A stretch of DNA of 10,045 nucleotides from the NCBI GenBank assembly GCA_007571275.1, contig RKRS01000114.1, positions 1 to 10,045 of the forward strand, read 5' to 3'. Every line of letters begins with the position of its first letter. Within the stretch, counting starts at the first letter, position 1. Made by a program: the position numbers and the translations under genes. Source of the DNA: Dehalococcoidia bacterium. GTDB lineage: Bacteria; Chloroflexota; Dehalococcoidia; Bin125. Under the pieces are notes generated by a model, which searched no databases, was not told the DNA's origin, and worked only from the letters and a program-made list of their open reading frames with translations. Of this stretch, positions 1 through 7,617 are shown piece by piece.

Positions 1-3000
1 CTGCTGATACCACACAGGGCGCCGCCTGTGCGATGTTTCGCTGCAGGTGAAGCTCCTCGTCCTCCTCGGGGTTTGAGTATTGGATCTCGACTGCATCCCC
101 TGCGCAAATCGGCTGCGTCGGGAGCAGCAGCAGAACGGAGTCGGACGTCTCTGTGCTCAGGTCCCGTTCTTCACCATTGACTGTGAGACCCCACTCATAG
201 CCGGACAGATCGGGCACGCCTGAGTCAGTGAAGGTCAGCGCCAGTCCGCCGTAATTCGAATGTACGCACCGCAACCCCCAGGTCGAGGTGATCAGGTTGG
301 GAATATCAAAGCTGAATGCCAGCACTGCCCTGTTTGCGATATCCAGCAGTGGAGGTCCGTCCGCGCTCGAGGAAAGCGACAACGCCGAGCACTCAGGAAC
401 CGCATCGGCGAGGCTCACGGTCAACCGCTTGCCCAGGGAATATGCATGCTCGCCAGGTACCTGAGCTTTGTCGACAGTGACAACGATGGAACTCGAATCG
501 AGTTTGGCGGACTTGGCCAACTCGCCGTCGAATTCGACCGTAATCTCTGTGGGGTTCGCCCGATCCATGTTGGCTGTGACGGCCTGTGTTGGCGTGATGT
601 TCGTGACCGAATCGGAAACAAACGCCTCGACCTGGTTGGCCGGTGATGACGTGTCCCGAAGATTCCTGTCAGGCGGAGCAGAGTGAGGCTGGTACTCGAC
701 CTGGATGACATCGCCGGGCGTGACTCGCTGAGCCAATACCAGCGCGACGATTCGCTGCTTGAGTGCGACCATCTCAACGGGAACGTCTGAATCGCCATTG
801 AGTTCGACCACAAACCAGTGCACGTCCGGATTCTGCTCGCAAAAGTCGTGATGGCCCTCATCCTCCAGCTCTTGACAATTTGCAGGCGGGATGGAGTCAG
901 GGTCCAGGGGCTGATTGAACTCGATCTCGAGTCTGTCGCCGTTGACCGTGATCTGTTCAACCTCCGGCGCATCGTCTATGGCGTTCACCACCGGCTTGTT
1001 GAACGAAACTACGGAGTTGCCGGCATCGTCGTCCTGTAGACCTCCGTCTGACGGCGCCTGATAACTCAGCGCAATCGATATGCCCTCTCGGAGCGAGTTG
1101 GGAGTGTCCAGGATGATTTTCAGCTGCACTCCAGCGGCATTGTCTGGATCGATGACCACAGAGTTGATTTCGACCGATGGATTCAGTGTGAACCATGAGG
1201 TGTCGATGCTGACTGATGGATCCAGGCGTTGGTCGAACGCAAGTAGAACAAGTTCGCCCTCAGTGTCAGTCCTGATCGAGACGGGGAACGGAGCGTAGTC
1301 GGTTGCGTTATCGACCGTCTGCGAGAACGCAATGACCAGGTTGTCGGTTTCGTCACGCAGGCCGTTCGTCTCGGGAGGCGTATATGACAGCGTGTACTCC
1401 ACGTCCTCTGTGACCGATTCCGTGAGGGCGAGCGTCAACACCTTGTCGGCAATGGAAAGCGCCGTGATCGTCGGTCCGTCGGGCGCAATGGCAAACGCGG
1501 TCACCGCCGGCTTGGAATCGGCGTCAAGCTCCTGGTCGAATGTCACGGTTAACGAGGCGCTATTGACGACCGCCGACGCCACGGCCGGTGGTTGGTCATT
1601 CAGATTTTCCAGCGCATAGTTGTTGATCTGAGCGCGTTGTTTCCCAGCATCGTTGTCGCGAATCCGAATGGTGCCGCTGTTGGGGAAATAGCGGATCGAC
1701 AGTTCTTCCTCTTCGCCAATCTCACGCGAGAGCGTGATCTCAATCTTGCCGACTCCGCCCTCCCCCTTATTTGAGACGTAGATGAACTCAATCGTCGCGT
1801 CGCTACCGAGCAGGGTGAAGTGTTCAACCGGATAGCCATCCGCTTCCTCAAAACGCGGGTCCGCAAACAGTTCCTGGTCGAGGACGATCGTGATGGTTTT
1901 GTCCTCTACCGTGCCGAGCATCGGGACCGGCGCGGTATCCGTCTGGTTATTGACGGTCAGGGAAAACGACGACGTTCGGTGCCCACTGGAATCCGCAATG
2001 CCTTGAGTAGTGGGCATCGTGTACGCAATCGAGGTGGTCTCGTCCTCACGAAGCGCCCGGGACAGTGTCAACGACAGTGAGCGATCTCCATGAGCGACAG
2101 CCGTGATGGTCGCGGCGGGTTCCGCTGTGATGCTGAAGCTGCCACTGGCAACCGCTGATCCTGAATCCAGAGCCTGGTCGAACGCGATCACGACCGTCGA
2201 GCCGTCTCCCGTCGCCGACAGCGCGCTCGGCGCGACGTCGGTGTTGTTGGTCACCGACTCAGAAAACGCCGAGATCGCTGTGCCGTCTGTGGCGCTCAAT
2301 GGTGAGGTGGATGGCGCCGTGTACGCCAGTGTGTATGCGACACCTTCCTGCAACGAAGAGGCGAGCGTGAGTGTGACAGTCAAAGTGGCGACAGTCACGC
2401 TCGACACTTGCGGTTGCCCTGCTCCCAGCGAGAACGCCGAGGCTGCAGGTTGCGATGAGGTATCCAGAAGCTTGGTGAACGTCACCACGATGCTCTGCAC
2501 GTTGCCGACGATGGAACTGATCACTGGCTCCGGAGTTGTGTTGGTGACCGCAACGTTGTTGAACGCCGCGACGTTGAGCGCCTGTCCGTCGCGCTTCAAC
2601 TTGACCGAGTCAGTGGCCAGGTACGCGATGGTGGCCTGGTCGCCGTACTCAAGAGGCTCAGACAGCGTCAAACTCACCACGCTGCCGGCAATGCCGACGC
2701 CACTGACAGACTTGCTGGCGGGTGTGAGGGTGAATTGTCCTGATGGCGGGATCGCGCTCTCATCCAGCCCCCGATCGAATTCCAGCCTGAGCATGGAAGC
2801 GTTCCCGGTGGCGCTGAGCAGCCTGGGCACGCCGTCGGCCTTGTTGGTGGCCGACTCGTTCGTCCAGGCCACAACCTTCCACTTGCCATCTGTACTCCGC
2901 AGCGAAGGCGCATTTGAGCTCGTTGGCGGTTGATAACTCACGCGTACCGTTTCATTGAGGTCCGCCGCTGGATTGAGCGTGAGCTGGACACTCGATCCAT

Positions 3001-5068
3001 CGACTGCCACCGACTGAATCGCGGCCTGCGTGGTCCCCGAGAGGGTGAAGGTCGACGCTGCCGGAATCCCGTTGGCGCTGGTGAGCAACGAGTGAGACAT
3101 CGTGATCGTCAACGTGCGCCCGCTGGCCTCCACCGATGCGGACTGGAAGGTCGGTGTCGGATCCTCAGTGTTGTTGACCACTGACAGTCCGGTGAAGGAG
3201 TCGACGAGCTGGGATTTGCTATTGCGCTTCAAGGGCGTATTGCTGGGTTTGGCGTAGTCGATAGTGATCGTGTCCGCATGGCTGGCGGCTGGGTCGATGC
3301 TGAGCGTCAATATCTGGCCACTGATAGCAATGCTGGACACGGTCGTCGTGATTCCGCTGACCGTGAATGCCGATGTAGCCGGAATTGATTGGTCGTCCAA
3401 TGCTCGGTCGAAACTGACCTGAACGGATCCCTCGTTGACCGTCGCTGATTGTGGGCGTGGCTTGCCGTCGGTGTTGTTGGTCACGGACTGATTGGAGAAT
3501 GCCGCGACTGCTTTGCTGTGTGCCAACGAGTGAAGCCGCGGATCCGTTTCCGTGGCGGGTGGTGTGTAGCTCACACTGATCGTTTGATCGACGTCGGCGA
3601 GTGGACTTAACCCCAGTGATACCGAAGTCCCGTTAATCGATACCGAAGCGACCGATAAGGTCGTGCCGGAAAGCGAGAAGGTCGAGCTGGCAGGGACTCC
3701 CTCACTCGACGCGTCCAGGGCCAATGAAAAGGTGAGGAGCAGTTCAGTCCCATCGGCCGATACCGCAGCGCTACTGAGCTGCGGTATCGGCGCCGCTGTC
3801 TTGTTCGTGACGGATTGATTGGTGAACGCGTCCGCATCCCGATTGTTTCGTCCCTCGATTCGTGGCGGCGAGCCGGGAACTGTGTACGACACGGTGATGG
3901 TCGCTCCCGCGCTGACCGCTTGCGAGAGCGTGAGCGTGACCATCTGACCACTGAAGGATGTTGAGGAAACCGTGGTTGTACCCGCCCCCGTGACCGTGAA
4001 CGCACTCGCCGGCGCGACCGATTTGAGCGGTAAATCGAAGGTGATGGTCAGCGTGTCGCCATCGACCTCTGCTTTCTCGACGGCCGGCTTGGTGTTCGGC
4101 GTGCTGCTCTGGAACTGGAACGACGAGATGTCCGCCACATCGTGAGAGCCATCCGTCTCACGCAACGGAGAACTGCCTGGCGCGACGTAGCTGAGTGTGT
4201 ATGTCGGCGTGTTCCTGTTATGCAGGATCCCGTCCAGCGTCAGCGTGACTGTGTCGTTCGAGATCGCTACGCCATCAACGTCGGGCGCGTTCTGGATGCC
4301 TCCGATCGAGAATGCACTCGCAGCTGGCACGCTGTCTTCGTCAAGGTCTTCGCTAAAGGTCAACGTGACGACCTCATAGAGCGCAGAGACTGACTCCAGC
4401 CTGGGCGGTCCGTCGACGTTGTTGGTTACGGAGCGGGCTGTCCAGCTGGTAACCGGTTTGTTGCCCTGGTCGGAGTCCTCTAGTGGATAGTCCTCGTTTC
4501 CCTTGCTTTGGTCATAGGCGAGCGTGACGACTTCCCAATCCTTGATTGCCTGACTCGCTCCCAACTGGATATCTAGCCGCGCCGGCGAGTCGGATCGCCT
4601 GATCAGGTCGTTGACCGGGCGAGTGTTCCCGTCCACCGAGATCGTGAACGCCGAGAAGTCGGACCATTGATAGCTGATATCGGAAATGCTCTCGCAGAAC
4701 ATCACGTAGATGTATCGACCAGCAGTGTCAGTCTCGATAGAGACGATGCTGGGTGACGCATCGGTGTTGTTGGTTACCGCCTCGTCCGAGAAGGCTGCGA
4801 CCGTTCCGCCGTTGACGCCCGTCAATGACGAGTTGGTAGCGCTGTAGCTGACCGTGACGTTTGCGGTGGTGCAATCGACGTCAGGAACTGCATCCTGCAT
4901 GGTCAATGTGACGTTGGCCCCGCTGACCTGAGCGGATTGGACAGTCTGCGCGGCGTCCCCGAGCTTGACCGTGAAATCGGAAGCGACGGCCTGGCTATCG
5001 ACTGCCAAGGCTGAAGAGAACGTAATCGTGAGGTTGGTCCCGTCGATGCTCGCCGAGCTCACGGTTGG
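1..5068 (-). repeat. Array of 15 complete plus one partial protein-level tandem repeats (SwmB-like)
   Basis: Taking the closing motif V-T-N-x-T as the unit end, the units run R1 5068-4763, R2 4762-4415, R3 4414-4091, R4 4090-3797, R5 3796-3470, R6 3469-3167, R7 3166-2837, R8 2836-2534, R9 2533-2240, R10 2239-1940, R11 1939-1598, R12 1597-1301, R13 1300-977, R14 976-593, R15 592-287, and partial R16 286-1. Unit lengths are 98-128 residues (mean about 106). R4-R10 are closest to the consensus. R2 has lost the L-D-x-x-S-x-P-A segment, R11 and R14 carry insertions at the same place (before the S-A-F strand), and R15-R16 keep only the skeleton. At DNA level the units are diverged; only the junction stays nearly constant, with the same 18 bases at 2237-2254 and 3467-3484. 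A beta-sandwich (Ig-like) fold is inferred from alternating hydrophobic strands. Unit edges are my choice and may be shifted by some residues. Confidence 0.8.
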
Positions 5069-5173
5069 CGGGGACTGGGAAGACGTAGTGGTAACCGTCA
5101 AGAGGAGGGCGAGGCAAAGCGGCGTCAGTCTTGCCCAATAGCGCAGCGCGACACGTGGATATCTGGTTTGCAC
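1..5173 (-). CDS. Giant secreted SwmB-type tandem-repeat protein (partial, C-terminus beyond window)
   Basis: Reading the minus strand codon by codon gives an open frame from the GTG at 5173-5171 to the window edge: at least 1,724 codons, no stop. GTG is the only usable start between the in-frame TAA of the upstream hydratase gene (5201-5203) and the signal peptide; no Shine-Dalgarno is visible, so translation may be coupled. Residues 1-34 look like a signal peptide. From about residue 36 the protein is 15 full and one partial beta-rich repeats with the pattern (T/S)-L-T-x-T-F, L-D-x-x-S-x-P-A-x-S-A-F, V-x-L-T-L, V-S-Y-x-x-P, and V-T-N-N-T closing each unit. This fits the cyanobacterial long-protein repeat TIGR02059 / SWM_repeat, named after SwmB, the giant surface protein needed for swimming in marine Synechococcus. 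By inference this is a cell-surface or extracellular stalk or adhesin. Function, anchor and C-terminal domain are not visible. No enzymatic motif was recognised in the visible part. Confidence 0.88.
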   Translation of the reverse strand, partial: MQTRYPRVALRYWARLTPLCLALLLTVTTTSSQSPPTVSSASIDGTNLTITFSSALAVDSQAVASDFTVKLGDAAQTVQSAQVSGANVTLTMQDAVPDVDCTTANVTVSYSATNSSLTGVNGGTVAAFSDEAVTNNTDASPSIVSIETDTAGRYIYVMFCESISDISYQWSDFSAFTISVDGNTRPVNDLIRRSDSPARLDIQLGASQAIKDWEVVTLAYDQSKGNEDYPLEDSDQGNKPVTSWTARSVTNNVDGPPRLESVSALYEVVTLTFSEDLDEDSVPAASAFSIGGIQNAPDVDGVAISNDTVTLTLDGILHNRNTPTYTLSYVAPGSSPLRETDGSHDVADISSFQFQSSTPNTKPAVEKAEVDGDTLTITFDLPLKSVAPASAFTVTGAGTTTVSSTSFSGQMVTLTLSQAVSAGATITVSYTVPGSPPRIEGRNNRDADAFTNQSVTNKTAAPIPQLSSAAVSADGTELLLTFSLALDASSEGVPASSTFSLSGTTLSVASVSINGTSVSLGLSPLADVDQTISVSYTPPATETDPRLHSLAHSKAVAAFSNQSVTNNTDGKPRPQSATVNEGSVQVSFDRALDDQSIPATSAFTVSGITTTVSSIAISGQILTLSIDPAASHADTITIDYAKPSNTPLKRNSKSQLVDSFTGLSVVNNTEDPTPTFQSASVEASGRTLTITMSHSLLTSANGIPAASTFTLSGTTQAAIQSVAVDGSSVQLTLNPAADLNETVRVSYQPPTSSNAPSLRSTDGKWKVVAWTNESATNKADGVPRLLSATGNASMLRLEFDRGLDESAIPPSGQFTLTPASKSVSGVGIAGSVVSLTLSEPLEYGDQATIAYLATDSVKLKRDGQALNVAAFNNVAVTNTTPEPVISSIVGNVQSIVVTFTKLLDTSSQPAASAFSLGAGQPQVSSVTVATLTVTLTLASSLQEGVAYTLAYTAPSTSPLSATDGTAISAFSESVTNNTDVAPSALSATGDGSTVVIAFDQALDSGSAVASGSFSITAEPAATITAVAHGDRSLSLTLSRALREDETTSIAYTMPTTQGIADSSGHRTSSFSLTVNNQTDTAPVPMLGTVEDKTITIVLDQELFADPRFEEADGYPVEHFTLLGSDATIEFIYVSNKGEGGVGKIEITLSREIGEEEELSIRYFPNSGTIRIRDNDAGKQRAQINNYALENLNDQPPAVASAVVNSASLTVTFDQELDADSKPAVTAFAIAPDGPTITALSIADKVLTLALTESVTEDVEYTLSYTPPETNGLRDETDNLVIAFSQTVDNATDYAPFPVSIRTDTEGELVLLAFDQRLDPSVSIDTSWFTLNPSVEINSVVIDPDNAAGVQLKIILDTPNSLREGISIALSYQAPSDGGLQDDDAGNSVVSFNKPVVNAIDDAPEVEQITVNGDRLEIEFNQPLDPDSIPPANCQELEDEGHHDFCEQNPDVHWFVVELNGDSDVPVEMVALKQRIVALVLAQRVTPGDVIQVEYQPHSAPPDRNLRDTSSPANQVEAFVSDSVTNITPTQAVTANMDRANPTEITVEFDGELAKSAKLDSSSIVVTVDKAQVPGEHAYSLGKRLTVSLADAVPECSALSLSSSADGPPLLDIANRAVLAFSFDIPNLITSTWGLRCVHSNYGGLALTFTDSGVPDLSGYEWGLTVNGEERDLSTETSDSVLLLLPTQPICAGDAVEIQYSNPEEDEELHLQRNIAQAAPCVVSA
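803..877 (-). other. Cysteine- and acid-rich insertion in repeat 14
   Basis: Between the S-I-P-P-A segment and the next beta strand (W-F-V-V-E-L-N-G), repeat 14 holds about 20-25 extra residues. They include two cysteines spaced C-x11-C (codons at 875-877 and 839-841) enclosing E-L-E-D-E-G-H-H-D-F. Ordinary units have no such loop and no cysteines. The pair could form a disulphide-closed loop, and the acidic and histidine residues could bind a metal ion; both are inference. It makes R14 the longest unit, at 128 residues. Confidence 0.55.
5072..5173 (-). other. Signal peptide region of the giant repeat protein
   Basis: The first 34 residues have an arginine-rich n-region (R4, R7, R11, R15), a hydrophobic core TPLCLALLLTV at residues 17-27, and a polar Thr/Ser stretch (TTTSSQS) before the first repeat. 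This is the layout of a Sec signal peptide. The cysteine at residue 20 is preceded by T-P-L, which does not match a lipobox, so a lipoprotein is unlikely. The cleavage site is not obvious; it is probably in the Ser/Thr stretch. Confidence 0.7.
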
Positions 5174-5200
5174 GACAGATGAGAAATGGACAGGGCGGCG

Positions 5201-5977
5201 TTAGCGACCGGACCAGTTTGGTGGTCGTTTCTCGACGAACGCGCGCGGGCCTTCTTTGGCGTCTTCAGAGTTCAGCACGGTGCGGCTGACCCATTGCCCA
5301 GCGCGGTAGGACTCGTCGATCTGCAGCTGTCGCCACTGCTGCGCCATGAATTTGGTGCCCTCAACCGCGAGCGGCGCATTGGCTGCGATCATCTCGGCGA
5401 TCTCGAACGCGCGCGGCATGAGCGCGTCTGGCTCAAGGATTTCCCGAATGAGACCCATACGCAGGGCGTCCTCGGCAGAGATTCTGTCTGCTGTGAGCAT
5501 GATGTAGAGCGCGTCGCCGATTGGCAGCATGCGCGCCATATGGTGAATCGCGTAGCCGGGCATGATGCCCCGCTTGACCTCGAATAACCCGAAAAATGCC
5601 TCAGTCGAGGCGATGCGGATATCGCAATCGAGCGCGCGTTCCAGTCCGCCCGCGATGCAGAGCCCATTGATCGCGGCGATGAACGGCTTACGGGCGCGGG
5701 CGAATGGCATCGCTTCATCGAGGTCGTAGCCCATCGTGTTGCGTTGACCTTCGCGGGCTTGATTTTGTTCGTTCATTTCCTTCAGATCGGCGCCCGCCGA
5801 AAACGCTCTGCCGGCTCCGGTAACGATTGCCGCCCGCATGTCGGGATCAGATTCCAGATCCTCGACCGCTTCGCGCATCAATCGACGCAGATCACCGCCG
5901 AGCGCGTTGAGGCGATGCGGCCGATTCATCGTCAGAATGGCATAGTGGTCAAATTTTTCGTAGATCAGATCAGGCAT
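5201..5977 (-). CDS. Enoyl-CoA hydratase/isomerase (crotonase) family protein
   Basis: This 258-residue protein has the full length of a single-domain crotonase, which binds an acyl-CoA and stabilises its enolate in an oxyanion hole. The first oxyanion segment is A-G-R-A-F-S-A-G-A-D-L-K at about 55-66. The second is G-L-C-I-A-G-G-L-E-R-A-L-D-C-D at about 105-119. The two glutamates of true hydratases (Glu144 and Glu164 in the rat mitochondrial enzyme) correspond to E113 and E133, with the same 20-residue spacing, so hydratase chemistry is plausible. The GGG of the usual motif is AGG. The C-terminus, S-E-D-A-K-E-G-P-R-A-F-x-E-K-R, is typical of the family. The ATG at 5977 has GGAG (5987-5990) nine bases upstream. 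The gene lies 38 bases after the SDR gene and 27 bases before the giant gene. Its substrate is unknown; a role in fatty-acid or other acyl-CoA breakdown is inferred. Confidence 0.9.
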   Translation of the reverse strand: MPDLIYEKFDHYAILTMNRPHRLNALGGDLRRLMREAVEDLESDPDMRAAIVTGAGRAFSAGADLKEMNEQNQAREGQRNTMGYDLDEAMPFARARKPFIAAINGLCIAGGLERALDCDIRIASTEAFFGLFEVKRGIMPGYAIHHMARMLPIGDALYIMLTADRISAEDALRMGLIREILEPDALMPRAFEIAEMIAANAPLAVEGTKFMAQQWRQLQIDESYRAGQWVSRTVLNSEDAKEGPRAFVEKRPPNWSGR

Positions 5978-6015
5978 GGCTTCCCACTCCGGCTCTGCGG
6001 ATCTTCTGTCTTCGG

Positions 6016-6801
6016 CTAGAGAGCCGCCAACGTGTCTCGCATGTCGCGGTCATCAACGATGTTGCCCGTGTATGACGCTGGCTGACTGGCGATCCAGGCA
6101 CTGGCGCGCGCCATCCAATCCGCCGCTTCGAATTCGGTTTGCGGATTGTCGGGTGTGGTCAGCGCATACCAGTGACCGGGCGTCTTGATCAGATAGCGGA
6201 GCGTGAGCACATTGCAGGCGATCTGATACTTCTGCAGCTCCATCGCCATGCCCTGGGTGAATCGTTCCAGACCAGCCTTGACCATGCCGTAGAACTGACC
6301 GCCCTCGCGCGGCTCGTCATACGGCCCGGGACCAGGGAAGTCGGCGGCGCCGGAGGAGATGTTAATGATGTCTCCGCCGCTTTCCTTCATATGCTCCACT
6401 GCGTACTTGGCGAGCAGAATCGGTCCGCGCAGATCGAGCTGCCAGATCAGGTCGATGTGACGGTCCTGGACCGACTCCAACGTGCCAGGTACGAGCACGG
6501 CGGCGTTGTTGATCAGAATGTCCAGTCCGCCCAGTTCCGAGCTGGTTGTGTCGATCGCGCGAACGATCGATTCCGGATTTCGCACGTCCAAATGCACCGG
6601 CACGGCATGTCCGCCAGCCTGGCGGATCTCTTCTGCAACAGTCCGAATCGTGCCCGGCAGACGTGGATCAGGGGATGCCTCGTCAGAGCGAGCCGCAACC
6701 GCGACGGCCGCGCCGCGCGCCGCCAACCCACGTGCGATGTCCGCGCCAATCCCACGACTCGAACCAGTGACCAGTGCTTTTCGTCCATCCAGCAGTCCCA
6801 T
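6016..6801 (-). CDS. SDR-family NAD(P)-dependent oxidoreductase, atypical
   Basis: This 261-residue classical-length short-chain dehydrogenase/reductase binds NAD(P)H through a Rossmann fold. It shows T-G-S-S-R-G-I-G (12-19) for cofactor binding, L-D-V (71-73), N-N-A-A (98-101), I-I-N-I-S-S (145-150), and the catalytic Y171-G-M-V-K175. Three departures are visible. The position usually held by the tetrad asparagine reads L-D-L-R-G (D123). Tyr171 lies 21 residues after Ser150 instead of about 13, because of a Gly/Pro-rich insertion (F-P-G-P-G-P-Y-D-E-P). The P-G motif after strand 6 is replaced by L-R-Y-L-I-K-T-P-G. A-A-R-S at 36-39, following strand 2, would suit NADP(H), but this is weak. 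The ATG at 6801 has GGAG (6811-6814) nine bases upstream. It is the first gene of the minus-strand unit ahead of the hydratase, so an acyl-CoA or alcohol/ketone substrate is likely but unproven. Confidence 0.88.
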   Translation of the reverse strand: MGLLDGRKALVTGSSRGIGADIARGLAARGAAVAVAARSDEASPDPRLPGTIRTVAEEIRQAGGHAVPVHLDVRNPESIVRAIDTTSSELGGLDILINNAAVLVPGTLESVQDRHIDLIWQLDLRGPILLAKYAVEHMKESGGDIINISSGAADFPGPGPYDEPREGGQFYGMVKAGLERFTQGMAMELQKYQIACNVLTLRYLIKTPGHWYALTTPDNPQTEFEAADWMARASAWIASQPASYTGNIVDDRDMRDTLAAL

Positions 6802-6877
6802 GAGATATCACTCCACTACAGTTCATGCTCAGCGTCGCCAGTGTAAACGGCGCGTACATCAGCGATACCATGCGGCC
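6802..6877. promoter_or_regulatory. Divergent intergenic region between the SDR and FGE-like genes
   Basis: This 76-base gap is the only place where the minus-strand SDR-hydratase unit and the plus-strand three-gene unit can both start, so promoters for both are expected here. On the minus strand a TTTACA box (6839-6844) could be a -35 element, but no good -10 follows. I saw no convincing promoter on the plus strand and no clear operator palindrome. The assignment rests on gene layout. Confidence 0.4.
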
Positions 6878-7594
6878 ATGTCGACTGCCCAGATGGCCAT
6901 CGAGTTGGAACTGATCTCGTTGGCGGGTGGCAGCTTTGTCATGGGCGCCGACGACCAGCGCCGTGACGAGCGGCCGGCTCATCCGGTCCAGCTGGCCGCC
7001 TTTCGAGCGGCAGCGCGGCCGGTCAGCAACAGAGAGTATGGAGCCTACGTCGCACAACGCGGTTTGCCCGAGCCGCCCTTCTGGTCGCAGCCAACCTTTC
7101 GAATCCCGAACGCGCCGGTGGTTGGTATCTCATGGCACGACGCGGTCGCCTACTGCGAATGGTTGTCGGAACAGCTCGAGACGCCCATTCGGCTACCAAC
7201 GGAAGCCGAGCGCGAGTTCGCTGCACGAGGAGGACTCGTCGGAGCCGATTGGCCCGAGGCGTCCGATACCTGGCCGACCGAGACGGTTCGCGCATCCATC
7301 GCTGTCGTCGAGCATCCTCACGTGCCGATTGATGCCTGTCAAAATCGCTTCGGCCTCTATTGCATGGCGGATAATGTGCACGAGTGGTGCTCGGATTGGT
7401 ACGACCGCAGCTACTACGCGGCTTCGCCCAGCCAGGCGCCGATCGGGCCGAGTGAGGGCGTGCGTCGCGCCAGCCGCGGCGGTTCCTGGCGACACCGAAT
7501 CAAATTCACTCGTGTCAGCGCCCGCTCCAGCCTTTCGGCCAACTACCGCTACAACGACTATGGCTTCCGCGTCTACGCAGACGCCACTGAATAG
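6878..7594 (+). CDS. FGE/SUMF1-fold protein lacking formylglycine-generating cysteines
   Basis: The 238-residue product covers an FGE-sulfatase domain (PF03781) almost end to end: G-G-S-F-V-M-G at 17-23, P-V-S-N-R-E-Y at 48-54, V-G-I-S-W-H-D-A-V-A-Y-C at 82-93, R-L-P-T-E-A-E-R-E-F-A-A-R-G at 105-118, D-N-V-H-E-W-C-S-D-W-Y at 165-175, and R-G-G-S-W at 200-204 with Y-G-F-R at 228-231. In formylglycine-generating enzymes the stretch after GGS carries the two copper-binding catalytic cysteines. Here it reads R-H-R-I-K-F-T-R-V, with none. The protein is therefore unlikely to activate sulfatases, and no sulfatase gene is nearby. It may be a relative with another role, as with EgtB-type and other SUMF1-fold proteins. 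The frame is open well upstream, but homology starts near residue 8, so ATG 6878 was chosen; ATG 6893 is an alternative. No strong ribosome binding site is visible. It is the first gene of the plus-strand unit, with 35 bases to the next gene. Confidence 0.85.
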   Translation: MSTAQMAIELELISLAGGSFVMGADDQRRDERPAHPVQLAAFRAAARPVSNREYGAYVAQRGLPEPPFWSQPTFRIPNAPVVGISWHDAVAYCEWLSEQLETPIRLPTEAEREFAARGGLVGADWPEASDTWPTETVRASIAVVEHPHVPIDACQNRFGLYCMADNVHEWCSDWYDRSYYAASPSQAPIGPSEGVRRASRGGSWRHRIKFTRVSARSSLSANYRYNDYGFRVYADATE

Positions 7595-7617
7595 TTTGAA
7601 TAGCGGAAGGGCGAATG

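Noticed and set aside
2103..2933. A 276-codon plus-strand open frame inside the giant gene.
   Set aside because: It is antisense to the unbroken repeat frame, and its length is explained by the codon bias of the opposite strand. Its translation shows no recognisable domain and has no ribosome binding site.
1..5173. A CRISPR-like or satellite DNA repeat array, suggested by the regular spacing of about 300 bases.
   Set aside because: The similarity is at protein level in one continuous reading frame; units are too long and too diverged for such arrays.
5186..5587. Plus-strand frame of 133 codons opposite the hydratase gene.
   Set aside because: It is a shadow of the hydratase gene, whose motifs and catalytic residues are intact on the minus strand.
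6482..6877. An N-terminal extension of the FGE-like frame by about 130 codons.
   Set aside because: It would lie antisense within the SDR gene and shows no homology; the recognisable domain starts right after the ATG at 6878.
6878..7594. A true sulfatase-activating formylglycine-generating enzyme.
   Set aside because: The two catalytic cysteines after the G-G-S motif are missing and no sulfatase gene is in the window.
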